Below, one piece after another: positions 9,394 through 20,963 of a stretch of DNA of 64,000 bases. How positions within the stretch are numbered: position 1 is the first letter of the stretch; each line of letters opens with the position of its first letter. Made by a program: the position numbers and the translations under genes. This DNA is from Polytrichum commune (taxonomy: Eukaryota; Streptophyta; Polytrichopsida; Polytrichales; Polytrichaceae). The notes under the pieces are model-generated. The model saw only the letters and a list, made by a program, of their open reading frames with translations, did not search any database and was not told the origin of the DNA. Location: positions 7,874,001 to 7,938,000 of the forward strand of contig OX485809.1 in the NCBI GenBank assembly GCA_950295325.1. The letters run 5' to 3'.

Positions 9394-9628
9394 GTATTGT
9401 GTACTTTGTTGTATTGGATAGGATATTGTTGTATTGTGAGTAAATAGATTTGTGTTTGTGAGGTGTTAGGGGGGTTTTCTTTGTGAATTTTTGATGTTAT
9501 AGTATTCATAAATACTATAGGTAGGGTTTTATTTTTAGTATATATTAATAATTTAATTATGTTTTTTTTAGTATATAAATATACTATAAGTAATTTATAA
9601 TTGTACGCTGCCGGGATGTTTTTCGAAA

Positions 9629-11074
9629 TTAGTTTGTCAAGTCCATATTGTTTTCAATTTCCGATATGTCCGGATGGGCCGCTTCGATAGCATCCAAGGT
9701 AATCTTCATTTGCCTTTGAAGGAGTTGTATTTGGAGCTTGGAATTCTTGTTTGACTCCGCTTGCACATGGTCGGCATAAACCTTTGCCTCTTGTACAATC
9801 TCACCTTTAAGGTTAACCATTTCCTTTCGTATTTCATCCGTCCCATTTTTTACCGCTGCTTCTACCATCTTGTTGAGATCTTTGTTGGTGATGTTTTGGT
9901 GCGGTCCATTCTCCAGAGCTTGGATGGTGTTTGCAAGTGCGGTGTTCATGTCTAAAAATCCAAGTCTAACTAGCTCTTCTTTACTAGGTGCATTTATCCC
10001 GTCTAGACTTTTTGGATGGAGGGTAAATTCAACATATTTACCAAATATTTTTTCATTTTTCTTAACAAATTTCTTGTAGACAAACAAGTTGAGGCATTGG
10101 ACATTGCATGAGCCCGTATGCTTCCCGTTCTCAAGTCTAAAGTAAAAACCGAGAACATTTAGTTCTCCCATGCATTTTCGGATTCCTTCTTAGATTTGCA
10201 TGGTTGTTTTTACCTTATTGAGGTTACAGGCAATTAGAATGAGTGCATCCTTTCGGGCTTTATCATCTTCTGAGAGTTTTTCGTTACTTGCAAAGTTTAC
10301 ATCTACTATTTCATTGAAAAACGAAAGTTTGAGTGCTTTAATTCTTTTGGCTTCCTCTGGAGAGGGTGCTTTAATCCAAGCAAACTCTGCATCCGCCGAT
10401 TTTTGCACATTCGTTATTTCAAAGTCAAGGCCTCGTCGAAATCCATCTCCAACTATTTCTACAAACAAATCATACCATTCTTTACCCTTGATTGACGGGG
10501 TTGTGACTTTGATGGAGAGCATGGATGCAATTGCAATGGTATCAAAGGATTTACACACTTTGCCTATAGCATGTGTAAATCGGCCAAGCTTGAGGATGAA
10601 AGGTCTCAATCCACATAGCAGGCCATATCCATCAATTTCAGGGTTTTTAAGGTGGAGTTTAATAATTCCACTCCATCTTTTGGTCCCATGAAAACAAAGG
10701 ACAACTATGGGCTCTCCTAGGACTTCCCCGACCTCTATCTTCATTGTTTTTAGTCTATCCTTTGTTAAGTTGAGTATCACATCTCTATCCAATTCTATTC
10801 TTTCAATTTCAAAATGGATAGATATGTGATAGTCCAAAGCAAATCCATGGTCACCCACTTCCACATCTGAAGGAATCTGGGTGAGATTGTAGTGCATTCC
10901 CTCCTTACCATCCGTTCGTATAGAAGGCCACTCTTCTTGGGCAACGAACGGAAAGGAGGGAGATGACTCCACCATTTCATGTGCTTCAGACTCACACATA
11001 CATTTTTTGACTAACTCAGTGAAAGAAGGTGTTTGAATGAGAGGCATGTTGGCAAATTTTGCAATTGTGTTCAT
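9629..11074 (-). pseudogene. Unrecognised ~481-codon frame with one internal stop
   Basis: Two open stretches (11074-10190 and 10171-9629) lie in the same frame, separated only by a TAA at 10190-10192 and six sense codons. They look like one gene with a single nonsense change after KTTMQI. The N-terminal two thirds have a mixed alpha/beta look, with blocks such as CFHGTKRWSGIIKLHLKNPE and DGYGLLCGLRPFILKLG. The C-terminal part is helical and charged (KMVEAAVKNGTDEIRKEM, then QLLQRQMKITLDAIEAAHPD), probably a coiled coil. No family was recognised; a gag-like or virus-like element protein is possible but unproven. A short G-tract (11097-11107) lies just upstream. The nearest neighbours are the LINE end and a putative secreted-protein ORF. 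Confidence 0.5.
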
Positions 11075-11329
11075 AGCTTGAAAACCAAGCCAATAGGGGG
11101 GGGGGGCGTGTTCTCTCAGTGGGTGCTATTTCTTTAACCTTTTTTTGACTTGACAATACCACATCAAGCACTGGACGTTTTCCACTTGTAGAATCTATAT
11201 TTCATTTTCAAACAACTTACGGGATGGTGAGGTTGGAGTGGTGGTTGCCATTCTGATATAAGCAAAGCAAACAAACGTTTTGTACTTTAGTTTTGAATGA
11301 GGTATACTTCTTATTTTCTTTCCTCTAAT

Positions 11330-11833
11330 TCATTTCCACAAATTAAGTTGTGGGCCTCCTAGGAATTGAGAGTGAAAGAAGAAGTGATTTGCATGTTCTA
11401 ACATCATATGAGTACTAGTATGAGTACAACTTGCATTCATCCTATGATAACACCTTTTCCTATTCATATGAATCTTCATATTAGTATTTACAAATTGGTT
11501 GTAAGTGCTCTTATGTAGATTATGATTTATCACAACTCTAACATTCCATACATCACCTAAGCATTTGAGGCAAGTATAACTAAAAGCACAAGCATCTACC
11601 GTTACTACCACGGGTCCATTATTTCTAATGGAACATTCATTTATGATATGAACATTAAGGTTGTTATACCATACCTTTGGATTTATGACGTTCTTATATG
11701 TGTTTTTAAAGCAAGAGTTTGTAAGGCATTCCCATGTGGTGTGAGAGTTGACACTAAGAGAGTATATCCAGTATGGTGTGGCTAGTACTAGCCACATAAT
11801 GATAACAAGGTAGGTTGCATATGCAACCTTCAT
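11330..11833 (-). CDS. Possible small secreted Cys-rich protein, distantly TPD1-like
   Basis: The 167-codon frame starts MKVAYATYLVIIMWLVLATPY, a convincing signal-peptide-like hydrophobic start. About nine cysteines follow (WECLTNSCF, NECSIRNNG, DACAFSYTCLKC, KRCYH, NASC). The run VHIINEC...PVVVTVDACAF loosely resembles the core of plant TPD1-like secreted proteins (V.I.N.C...C..F). The match is by eye and weak. Length is near that of TPD1-like proteins. The C-terminus (LEHANHFFFHSQFLGGPQ) looks unlike the family and may be noncoding. It could also be a chance frame in AT-rich DNA. No clear neighbours or regulation were seen. Confidence 0.35.
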   Translation of the reverse strand: MKVAYATYLVIIMWLVLATPYWIYSLSVNSHTTWECLTNSCFKNTYKNVINPKVWYNNLNVHIINECSIRNNGPVVVTVDACAFSYTCLKCLGDVWNVRVVINHNLHKSTYNQFVNTNMKIHMNRKRCYHRMNASCTHTSTHMMLEHANHFFFHSQFLGGPQLNLWK

Positions 11834-13900
11834 TTTGCTTACTATCCTAACAAACCTATCAATTCTATGATGTGTCTAAGACTATGTGTGTGCCTATGTG
11901 CAAATAATGAGAAAACAAATTAACGTGTAAACTTACCAAGCGGATGAAGGGCAGCAAAACGACAGTCAGCAACAGCTACAGCAGCAACACTTCGCCTTCA
12001 ATCTCCTTAATGTCCCAACACCTTCTTTTCTTCCCTGGCAGATAGCTAGGAACTTCTTCGAGCAGCTCCCTCAGTTTCCTCCTCCTTCAGCTTCCTCCTG
12101 GTTGGTTTTCTGGTTTGGGCGGGTAGCAACAGTGGGTGTGGTGTCACCACAGCAGCTTCTCAGCTTCTCAACAACAGGGTTCCTTCACCTTGGCTTACGG
12201 CAGCAAGACCTTCCTTGGGCAGCGGCTTCTTGACTTGTCGTTCCTCAGCATTAAGTCAGCAGCATCCACTCCTTGGGCGGCGGTCCTTGTATCGTCTTCC
12301 AGCTGCAGATTTAATGTAGTTCGGGGAGGAAGTGACCAGTCTCGGAGCTGCAGCAGCTGGTTTCGTCAATCACAAACCTGGGTGGGATTTACTCAGCAGT
12401 TAGCTTGTGTCTTCGGCAGAGCAGGGTCCTGTAACGAAGCTGCAGCAGCCTAAATTCGTTTAATCACAGTCGTTAATGTGATTTTCCCAGCAGGTTGGTA
12501 GTAGCTTCAACAAAACAGGTTGGTAAGCTTCAGCTTCGGTGTACTTCGTGACAGTATCAGCGGCAGGTGAATGTAGATCACGCGCGGGGGGAGGGTGGGA
12601 CTCTCCATTGGCTTCGGTGTAGCTTCGACAAAACAGAGTCCTGTATCGGAGCTGTATCAACCTAAGCCCGTCAATCACACTCGTTGATGTGATTACCTTG
12701 GCAGTTTGTAGTATCACAGATTTTGATTTCCACTAAGTTTCTCGGCTACCTCTCTAAGTATGAGGTGTCGTTCTTGACTCAATGTGGGATTTCTAACTCT
12801 GGGGTGAAATCACTGAATCTATCAAGATCTTTTAATTCCTACTGTGGCTGGATCGAGGGATTTTGGTGGGGTTCGGTATGAAGGACTTCTGCAGCAACGC
12901 AGGGACTTCTTCGGCAAAGATCAGCTTCGTCTGCAGCTTCAGTGTACTTCTTGACAGGATCAGCGTCTGGTGAGTGTAGATCTCGCGCGGGGGAGGGTGG
13001 GACTCTCCGTTGGCTTCGGCGTGGATCTCTTCGGTGGCTCCGAATGGTCAGCTTCCGGTGTTCAGGCGGCTGAATGTTGTTGTGGGTATCGGAGTTTTGT
13101 CAGTAGTGGCGGCAGCAGTGTGGTGGCCGGTAGTTCGTCGGTGAGCGCCGTGGATCTTCTTCTAGGCAGCAACGAAACGGCTTCCGATTCTTCTCAGGAG
13201 TGCGGTGCTGGTCCGATCCGTTCCTCTTGGCTGCGCTGTTCACTTCGGCGGCTGTGTAGTTTCCTAGATCTGTAAATCTAGAGTAGTACTTAGAGAGAAA
13301 GAGCTATCAGTCTAATGCTAAGGATCCGAGGTACCAGAGTATTCGGGGTAGAGAGGCGTCGGGTAGATTGCGGGGGAAGAAGAGCAGCGCAGCAAGTCGG
13401 GTGCAGATATGGTGGGGATAACCTCTGAGCATTTCGACGGAGAGCGACTCTGGTGTGATTAGCGAGATAGGGTGTCGTATGAGGCAGCAGTAGCTTCTTT
13501 TATACTGTTGGGATGAGTTTCGCTGTGGGAAGGTTTGGTGCCGGGTGGCCTTTCTGCTACCGAGAAGGTGGGTGGCTAGGGAGTTTCGAGGAGCCGCACA
13601 TTGCCGCTTCAACTCTGTCTCTTACCTAGCCTCCAAACAGCCTTTCGGCACTTCAAGAGCCTTCCCCGGCACCTCTTTCCTTCTTGCGCCGTTCACTCAG
13701 GGCTCCGCCATCCTAACTCTTCATCCCTCGACTTATATATGTCATTCGCAAGACTGTCGTGTACAAGAAAGAGATTGGACCCCTTTCAATTGCATAGAAA
13801 CATTTAGAAATAGATCCAAAATCATGAGAGAATCTTATGTGATTATAATTGTGGGACATAAAGAAAAAGGAAGCAAATAGACAACAACTTACCAGTTACG
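11834..13900. repeat. Gene-poor region with diverged direct repeats
   Basis: No convincing gene is present. CAG/CTTC-rich sequence contains internal repeats. A block at about 12541-12620 recurs at about 12945-13020, sharing GTACTTC.TGACAG.ATCAGCG, GTGTAGATC.CGCGCGGGG and GGGTGGGACTCTCC.TTGGCTTCGG. Another motif, TCAATCACA or TAATCACAGTCGTTAATGTGATT-like, recurs near 12375, 12460 and 12672. The Gln- and Ser-rich open frames here are low-complexity by-products. Confidence 0.6.
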
Positions 13901-16900
13901 CATGCTGTCGTAGTAATTTTTTTGATTTTTAGCTTCCATTCTGAAACCAGTGGAAATAGAGTTTTTATTTACTCACATATTACCTAAATAGCTTAGTATG
14001 AACAGTCAATGGACTTGTGAGATTAGAAACAGTTGCTAGTAAGGACAATAGTCTTTGTGGCCGAGGTAGTTACAAGGTCTCAACTATTTTTCACGGGATA
14101 TGAAGGAGACGAGGACACATTATTATCTCTCGGAAGTTGAGCAAGGCTGGGAGAGCCTATGTTGAGTGATGTGCTTTGAGTTTACAACTTTTTAAGTTTT
14201 CCATAGCTAATTCTCTTTGGATATTTTCTGGTTGAATATGTAAGAACATCTGCAGTAATTTCAGGGGGTTTGGACTGGATTATAGTACGATTTGTGTTAA
14301 GTCTGCACCGTTACTTTTGTATCAGGATAATTGTTGAAGGCAATATATCAGATATGGGCTTTTGCTGTAATAAGATAATCAATTCAGAGTATGGAGTAAG
14401 TCTATTGTCTGTCGTTGAGTAGTTGTTATAATAATCTAATTTGCTGGAAGTCAATGTCTGAGTTGACTGGAGAGAATTGGGAGAACGTCAAACCTGTGTG
14501 AGATGCATCGTTAACGTGCTTATGGATTTATGTTGTAATCAGTGTATTTAATGATGATGCACGAACTTAATCTGAGGCAATGGCCTAATTTGTATTGGCT
14601 TAGTTATTGCAAATCAGTCTCGGATCTGTAACAAAGATAATCCAGGAAATTTAATTACCTAAATTTGCTACAATAATGATGCTATGGGTAATTTTTCTGC
14701 TTGTGCTGGTTGGTCATTTTACTTAATGTATCTGTTAATCATGAAGATGCTCACCGCTTATGTGTGAATTACGTGAGAATTTTGCTGTATGAGATTGTCT
14801 GGAACTAGTATTCAAAACAATGGTCAATTTGTTGTAAGCCGTTGCGAGGCCATTGCTGTAAGCAATTTTAGTCTATGGTCTGGTTGTATTAACTATGTAA
14901 TGATGAAACAGAAACTGCACATTAAAACTGAACCGGAACAGTTTGTCGATTGAATGGAGTCGTAGTGTAATCTCATTCGAATCATTTTCGCTGTAGGATA
15001 TTGTCTAATTCGATTAATTCCAGTCAATATTAATCTGTTATCAATTGTTTTAGGACCATTGACTGAAAGTAATTACGTTGGAGGAAATTTGTGTTGTAAT
15101 GTCGTAATAATTACAACATATTAGCTTTGCGAGTCAGAACTGATAAGGCTACGGATCGGAGTATATTGAGAATGAATTACCTTCCTAGGTGGCCCACTTG
15201 AAGATAACACGTAATTCCATTGCATTAATGCAAATTTACTTCTTACATCGTAATTAAGGACAATTGCCTGCTTTTCTAAGATAAGATCAGGTAAGGACGA
15301 GAGATTTTCAACGAGCAGTTTTCACAAAACATTAGTGTCAATTGTCATTATTGGAATTTTTTTCTTTGAATCAATTTGAATAAAGGGGTCGTGTCGTTGT
15401 AAGATGTGACAGGATTAGCAAGTTGTGGCACCAGATTTCCGGGCACACTTAAATTGAGTAAGGAATGAGTCTATTGTCTTCAATGTGTAAATGGAGAAAC
15501 TGTTCTAACCTTTGGTGGAATGTGAAGAGTCAACGGGTTAAGACCATTGACTATGAAGGGTTAACTTGATGTGGAATCACTAAAAGGACGTGCCGATTGT
15601 TATACCGGTAAATCTTGTTGGTGAATTACGACCTTAAGGTCATTAAGGTTAATTTGGAATGTCAACACTTTAATTATTAAATCATTTACCCTTTATTGCA
15701 ATAATGAAATGGGTCGATAAATTGAATACTTTGGAATCTAATGATTTTGAATTGGGATCTTTAACAAATGGAATGAGTTAATGAGTGATGCAAGAATATG
15801 TTAACCTGCATATGTGGTTTTGGACTTATTGCCTTGAGGAAAGAGATTAAGATTGCTTTGGTGGATACCAGGTAAAAGACAATTATCGGACCGCCTAATT
15901 AAACTTGGATCTAATCAAAGAAGATTGTTTATTCTGGAAGGATTATTGCACTGACTTTTACAAGTTACATTAAATGGGCTTAATCAATGCAAGACTATTG
16001 ACTACGCCGAAGTGCCCTTGGCTTCGGTAAAGAGACAAAATGGGATACTATCGCAAGACCATTGATTATGGCTGTGCCTATGCTTGTGCACCGCACTTGG
16101 TCCAATTAAAATGAACCCACTACCAGACTATTGACTGGGAAATTAGAGTGAGACGAGAGACTGTCACATTTGCATGTACTGACATGGAGTGGTTTTTAAG
16201 TTTTTATCCCTTATCCGTAAATCCATTGTCAGTTTAAATCCCAATTAACGTGAGATAACCTTATGTTTTCCCTAATAACTCTCATCTAAGACACCTAGAT
16301 GATATAGAAATCACCTTTTAAGTCTTCTCTGATTGTTTCCTTGGGTTTTGTTTGTAACCAAAAAGCTAACTACACATGCCCATATAAAAAATGCATGGGT
16401 GCAAAAATGATGTCAAAGAAAACCATCCGCAAACATCTTCGAGAGTAAAAGTGAGATCTTGAATTCAAGAAATCAATCATAATATGTTTGCTAGACATCG
16501 TTGATGTTTTTCTTCTTCTAAGGAGTGTCTAGGTGGGAGGGTGCGTAGTTTGCTATGTTGCATTCAAACATGTAGGAAATGCAGAGACCTTATCTGCAGG
16601 CTGCAACAATTGTTGCTTTACAATCTAAAATTTTAGCTGCTCTACTACTTTAAAGGGATGGAGAGCCTAGTTCATTTAGCAACCAACAAAGGTTGGCATG
16701 TAATTTTGGGACGGATATTTTTCATAGGCAATAGGGCTCATGAGCAATTCCGAAGCTCACTCCTTTAACAAATTGGAATAGAGAATGGGAGGTTAGAATG
16801 TCAACGCATCCATATATGGAATGGGTGTATTTGCATTGCAAGCAGCAAAGACCAAGGATGAATTATTGTCATTTGTAGGGCAATTATTTTTTAAAACGTA

Positions 16901-18340
16901 GTACAAAAGTATGTACAAAGCAAACCCATGGTTTATAAAATATATGCTACAACTAAAGAAAACCGTCTACCAAGATGGCGATGTTTTGAATGTAAACATT
17001 ACATGTTTCATTTATAACTCTATTAAAAGGGAGGAGATTTCCAATGTGTAAAAGGACTATGTGTCGTTGCCTACACCATGGAACCCCAAAGCCTGGAAAT
17101 ATGCTATGTCGTAGCAACACGAGAAATTAAAGAGGGATAGGAACTATTCACATATTACCCAATAAATTGAACCACTGTAGTGGCCTTGAGTGAGGCATGC
17201 ATCCACTGCTTCATTTGGCATAGTTTAAGGAGAGTTAGCAATTCCAGATCTTAGATGTCCTCTCTAAAACGAATTGTTGTAGCCGACTTCCATACAAATG
17301 ACACAATGTAGTCATTGTTTTGGACTATAGGACTACAAACTTTGAAACCATGTGGATAATTAAATGTAGACCTTATTTTTGACTCTATGACTACAAAATT
17401 TGAACATAGTTACTAGAATCTCCAAATACTGAAAGCAAACATTAAGAATTCAAAGTTGTACGAATGATAACAACAATCCTACCGCAATTAATGATGGACT
17501 CGAGGATGACAAAGATGCCACTGCCATGGAAGAAGAAGAATTCGAGGAGGTGGAGCTTACAAAGGTCCTAGAGGAATAAATAAATCCATTATATGAGGGT
17601 TCTTGAACAACACACTTAATTGCAATGTTCCTTCTCTTAAATTGCTTTATAATTTTATGAGTATCAAATGCATGTGCAAATGATTCACATTCTTCAAATT
17701 TGATCAATTGATCCCTTATTCAACAAATTCATTTGCATTTCCCCTTCATATGTAGTAATTTTTTTTTATAGATGGCAAGAAAAAAAAAGGTGGAAGATTA
17801 TTTTACGAAAAGATCCACGAAGCTCAAGAGCATCATCAAAGGTAGATAGAAGACCTGAAATGCATAGTTTGTAGTAAGGCAAATCCGAAGAACATCATGG
17901 CCTAAGGCCCATATCCACTTCTATTGAAACGGCACCTGGTACCCCTGTATTGAGGGGATGCAGGGTTCTAACTATGGAAGATGTTGAACCGAGCGTTGGA
18001 CGTTGTGGAAGAGCATCTATATTTGGAAGATGATGTTGTTTGACATTAAGAAGGGAGGTCACATGGCAAAGATAGTAGGTATAGGTGTATATCATTCTTT
18101 TTGTGACTGTATAGACTATGTATTTGCATATTGCAAAGACAAGAAATAAAGTATGATGTTGTGTAAAAGTAATAGAGCTTAAAAGCAATACAAATAAGTA
18201 GAAAATGATTGTATTGTCAAAATATAGTATACAAGCAACAAAAATGGCATTGCCATAAAACATTTGCTGAAATGATCAAAGACCTGGGACTCACGACATG
18301 AATAAGTACAAAGGAAGTCCAAATGCAATTTAAAAACCAT
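13901..18340. other. Long AT-rich stretch without a supported gene
   Basis: I see no supported gene. Between 15053 and 16136 the motif (A/G)GAC(C/T)ATTGA(C/T)T occurs five times (15053, 15541, 15992, 16056 and 16125). Looser versions or complements occur from about 14000. Short open frames at 17450-17707 and 17895-18263 have no recognisable content. Confidence 0.5.
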
Positions 18341-18341
18341 T

Positions 18342-18619
18342 CACTATTAGGACTTGAAAATAAGAGTCAGCTAAGAACTAACCTTAGTGATGTGGTCCAT
18401 TATGACTACCATGAAAATAAAAGATATTGAGAGAACATGTTCCCAACACTTTCTCTACACAGTTCACATTTAGGTCATGTCCAATATGACTAAAAAGCTA
18501 GTCATATGATGACTACAATCACTTCTAGTCATCACTTTGGTTCAACATGACTGCCCTAAAACCGATAGTCATATTTGGTCATATGGTCGTAGTCATTTGT
18601 TCGTGTTTTCCTTGTAGTG
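18342..18619. mobile_element. Small CACTA relic or MITE
   Basis: The right edge ends CCTTGTAGTG, a CACTA terminus in reverse. The probable left edge is CACTATTAGGA. The inside carries several AGTCAT/ATGACT motifs (AATATGACT, CTAGTCATATGATGACTAC, TAGTCATCAC, GATAGTCATATTTGGTCATATGG), the same words that fill the 15.7-kb CACTA element at 40678. The ends are imperfect (CACTAtTAGGA against CACTAcAAGGA) and no 3-bp duplication is visible (ATT against TCA), so this is probably an old non-autonomous relative. Confidence 0.5.
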
Positions 18620-19076
18620 TCAAAATTATATTTACCTTATCCCTCTAAGTTTGTGCTCTTGTAAGCAAAGGATATCAATTTTTGGGCTAATATGGACCTT
18701 GAAATAATCTTTGATTACTCCAACTCTTTGCTCATTATTGATGCCCCGGTGTGAGCCCGAAAAACCGTACTCACATGTTAATTAATCCTAATATGAAGTA
18801 TCAAAAAATAAGAGGCAAGCAAAAGAGGTGAACTTCACCCTAAGGATGAGAGAAAAGTCAAAAGTTAAGTGCAATTACCATAAGGAAGGATGTGCTTGGA
18901 GGCGGAGTCTAAAAAGGGGAGAAAAGGTCAATGAGAAGGGTCAAGCCTGTTATTTTCCTTCGGGCGGCCCAAGATGCCGAGCAGCATGACAAAAAAAGGA
19001 AGAGTTGGAGGGGTCTCGGGAGGTAGGGGAAAGAGAGCTCATTAGGCATGAGAAGGGGAAGCGCTAGGGGGGTGTG

Positions 19077-20958
19077 TGAGAGCCCAAGATTGTGCTCACA
19101 TGTCTTCTTAAACTTTAAAAACTATAAAAAGTGGCATTCGTGTTGGGTGAGTAGTTAAAAAAGATAAGAGTGTAGATTTAATTAAGTTTAGTGTGTTGGG
19201 TGTTAAGTTGGATGTAGCCAAGTTAATTGTGAGACTCAAGTATTTAAAAGTTAGAAGACTAAAAAGATGAGTGAATTAGTTCAAAGTGAATGGGTGTTAA
19301 TTAGGTTCACATGGTTGAAGGGAGCGTAGTGTTTGTTTTGTCTTAAGTTATTGTTCATTTTAGGTAGTTAGGTGGGTGGCTAAGGATTTGGCCGGGAGCC
19401 AACCAGTGGCAAGTGTCAGCTGAATTATAGTTAGGGTCCGGGGGGGTCCTCGGAGGAGAGCCGCTCTCTGTTCACTCTCTCTCTCTCAACTGAATTTGTA
19501 GGAAGGCCGCAAGGGCAAAGCCCTGCCGTTTATGACATTGTTTTGGCGACATGACCAGTCGGAGGGCGAGAGGGCCCTGATGAAGTTGTTGGCATTGCAC
19601 CCTCGGACCTCTAAAAGAGTGTGGAAGCAAGGATACCACAAGGTGTAGGCCAGTTGAGGCCGCCAGACCATCGGCGACGGAAAGCCTTGTTTCGAGGCTC
19701 AATGCAGATTCAACAGAGTATGCTGGTTGGGTTAAGTGGTAAGAGGTGTGTGTGACAAGGGAGCAGGGGAATGCGGGGGCAGACAATGATTCTGTGTCGG
19801 CGCTAGAGTCGAAGGGAGAACAAGGTTGGCCAGGAGAGAGCTGCGGCCGAATTAGGATCTGTGTGCAGATTCCGGGAACTGCCGAGACATTGCAACTCTG
19901 TGGTGACTATGGTAGATCAAGGCAGTCATTAACCAAGGTCGCAACCAGGATGCCGTTGCCAAGAACACTAACCGAGGGCGGAGTTATTCGGAATTCGGCA
20001 TTGGAGGCAGGTTGTTGGTCGACAACTCCTTATTCAGCGAACCTACTAGGTGGCCTTTTCTACATGTGAGGCCAAGCATTGGTCAAAATTGAGTTCAATG
20101 TGGGTTCTGGATTGAAGGCACGAGCACTGGAAGTGGCAATGCGGAATGCAGTTTGATGACTGAGAATTCAAGGTGGCTCGATGAATGTGGAGTTGGAGTG
20201 GTGAGCGAGCTGCATTGGCGCCACAATACTCTGGGTTTGAGATGATTTAGCCCGGCAGACGTTGAAGGAGCCTGGCGAGAGGACTTGTGGTCTCATCAAG
20301 ACTCACGCTGGAGAGGGTGAAGGCTAATTGTTGGGCTCTCCGAAGTCACGGCAGTCTGGGTCCCTCGAGGGCTTAGACTGGTGATAGGGGAGGAGAGAGG
20401 TCTGAGCAACTCTATGCTGGCTGCATATGGCCGAAGAGGCAGCATACAACTACAGGAGCTGGTTTGAATTGTAAGGTTGGAAGGGTGCCGTTCTGGAGTT
20501 AAGACAAGGTGAAACTTTGACCAAGTTGAACTTATTGCCACAAGGGGGAAGTCAACTGCCATTAGCTTAGGGAGTAGTAAGATTAAATGTGTGGTGCTAA
20601 TTAGGAAAATTAGTTAGATGTTGATTAGACTAGGGGTTGTAACGATCAATGAGCTTGGGTGAGTCACTGGCATGACTTGGTCCGCCTCAATGCCATGGAG
20701 AAATAGTCTAGATTAGCCAATCAAGTCACTGTTTTGAATTAAAATTTGTGAGCGGGTGTAGCCATGACCATGACGGATTAGAGTATTTCTAAATACTTGT
20801 CACCTCGTGTTGTTTGAATAAAGTTGTGTGTTTAATGTCTATGCTATTGGAGTGTTGGGAGCCAATTCCCAAGGGCTAAGCAAGGTCAAGCAAGTACATG
20901 TGAGCCATAGGCTCTCACCCGGACTTCTACGCACAAGGGTGGGGGTTTATGGCTGACA
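19077..20958 (+). mobile_element. Solo LTR, family A copy 1
   Basis: The unit starts TGAGAGCCCAAG and ends GGCTGACA. It is flanked by a perfect 5-bp duplication GTGTG at 19072-19076 and 20959-20963. Just inside the start is GCTCACATGTCTTCTT, and near the end is ACATGTGAGCCATAGGCTCTCACCCGGACT. Both blocks recur in the copy at 25013-26693 in the opposite orientation. No ORF is supported inside. The interior contains (CT)n-like and G-rich patches. Confidence 0.82.
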
Positions 20959-20963
20959 GTGTG

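Larger units (their letters stand above)
1..9509 (-). mobile_element. APE-type non-LTR retrotransposon (LINE), degenerate, with nested insertions
   Basis: The sense strand is minus. Its 5' part lies near 9509 and its 3' end lies beyond the window start. In sense order I see an ORF with a 2A-like motif, an APE endonuclease with a GDFN motif, a linker, and a reverse transcriptase with YADD. Two later insertions interrupt it: a 4.1-kb TG...CA unit at 2297-6444 and a solo LTR at 1100-2071. Removing each insertion plus one copy of its 5-bp duplication brings the coding pieces together. One frameshift and several stop codons show the copy is dead. The sense strand is strikingly poor in G (plus strand rich in G and T), so the proteins are rich in Asn, Thr, Pro, His and Ile. 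The RT clade cannot be settled by eye. The exact 5' end between 9509 and about 9620 was not resolved. Confidence 0.9.
7839..9509 (-). pseudogene. LINE first region: duplicated modules, 2A-like site, start of APE endonuclease
   Basis: The 556-codon frame starts at the first ATG, at 9509. Residues ~40-138 and ~139-237 are tandem modules exactly 300 bp apart. Each opens with ASAYRPRH and contains an A(L/I)PNLFT block. The second module ends LELLKCGDIEPNPGP, which fits the 2A-type ribosome-skipping consensus DxExNPGP. At the matching place the first module has only a vestige (HPKD). After the 2A site comes a region without recognised motifs, then NIITWNASSL and IIHIQETKL, the start of an APE endonuclease with its conserved Asn and Glu. 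A frameshift near 7925 ends the frame. The adjacent frame then gives GLLTLIHKKYAFPG and continues towards 7770 with two stops. In known elements 2A separates ORF1 from the EN-RT protein; here it leaves a ~239-residue leader. Confidence 0.82.

Noticed and set aside
12136-13880. Several 85-111-codon frames around 12.1-13.9 kb as small genes
   Set aside because: They overlap repeated CAG/CTTC-rich blocks on both strands and show no domain or consistent start context.
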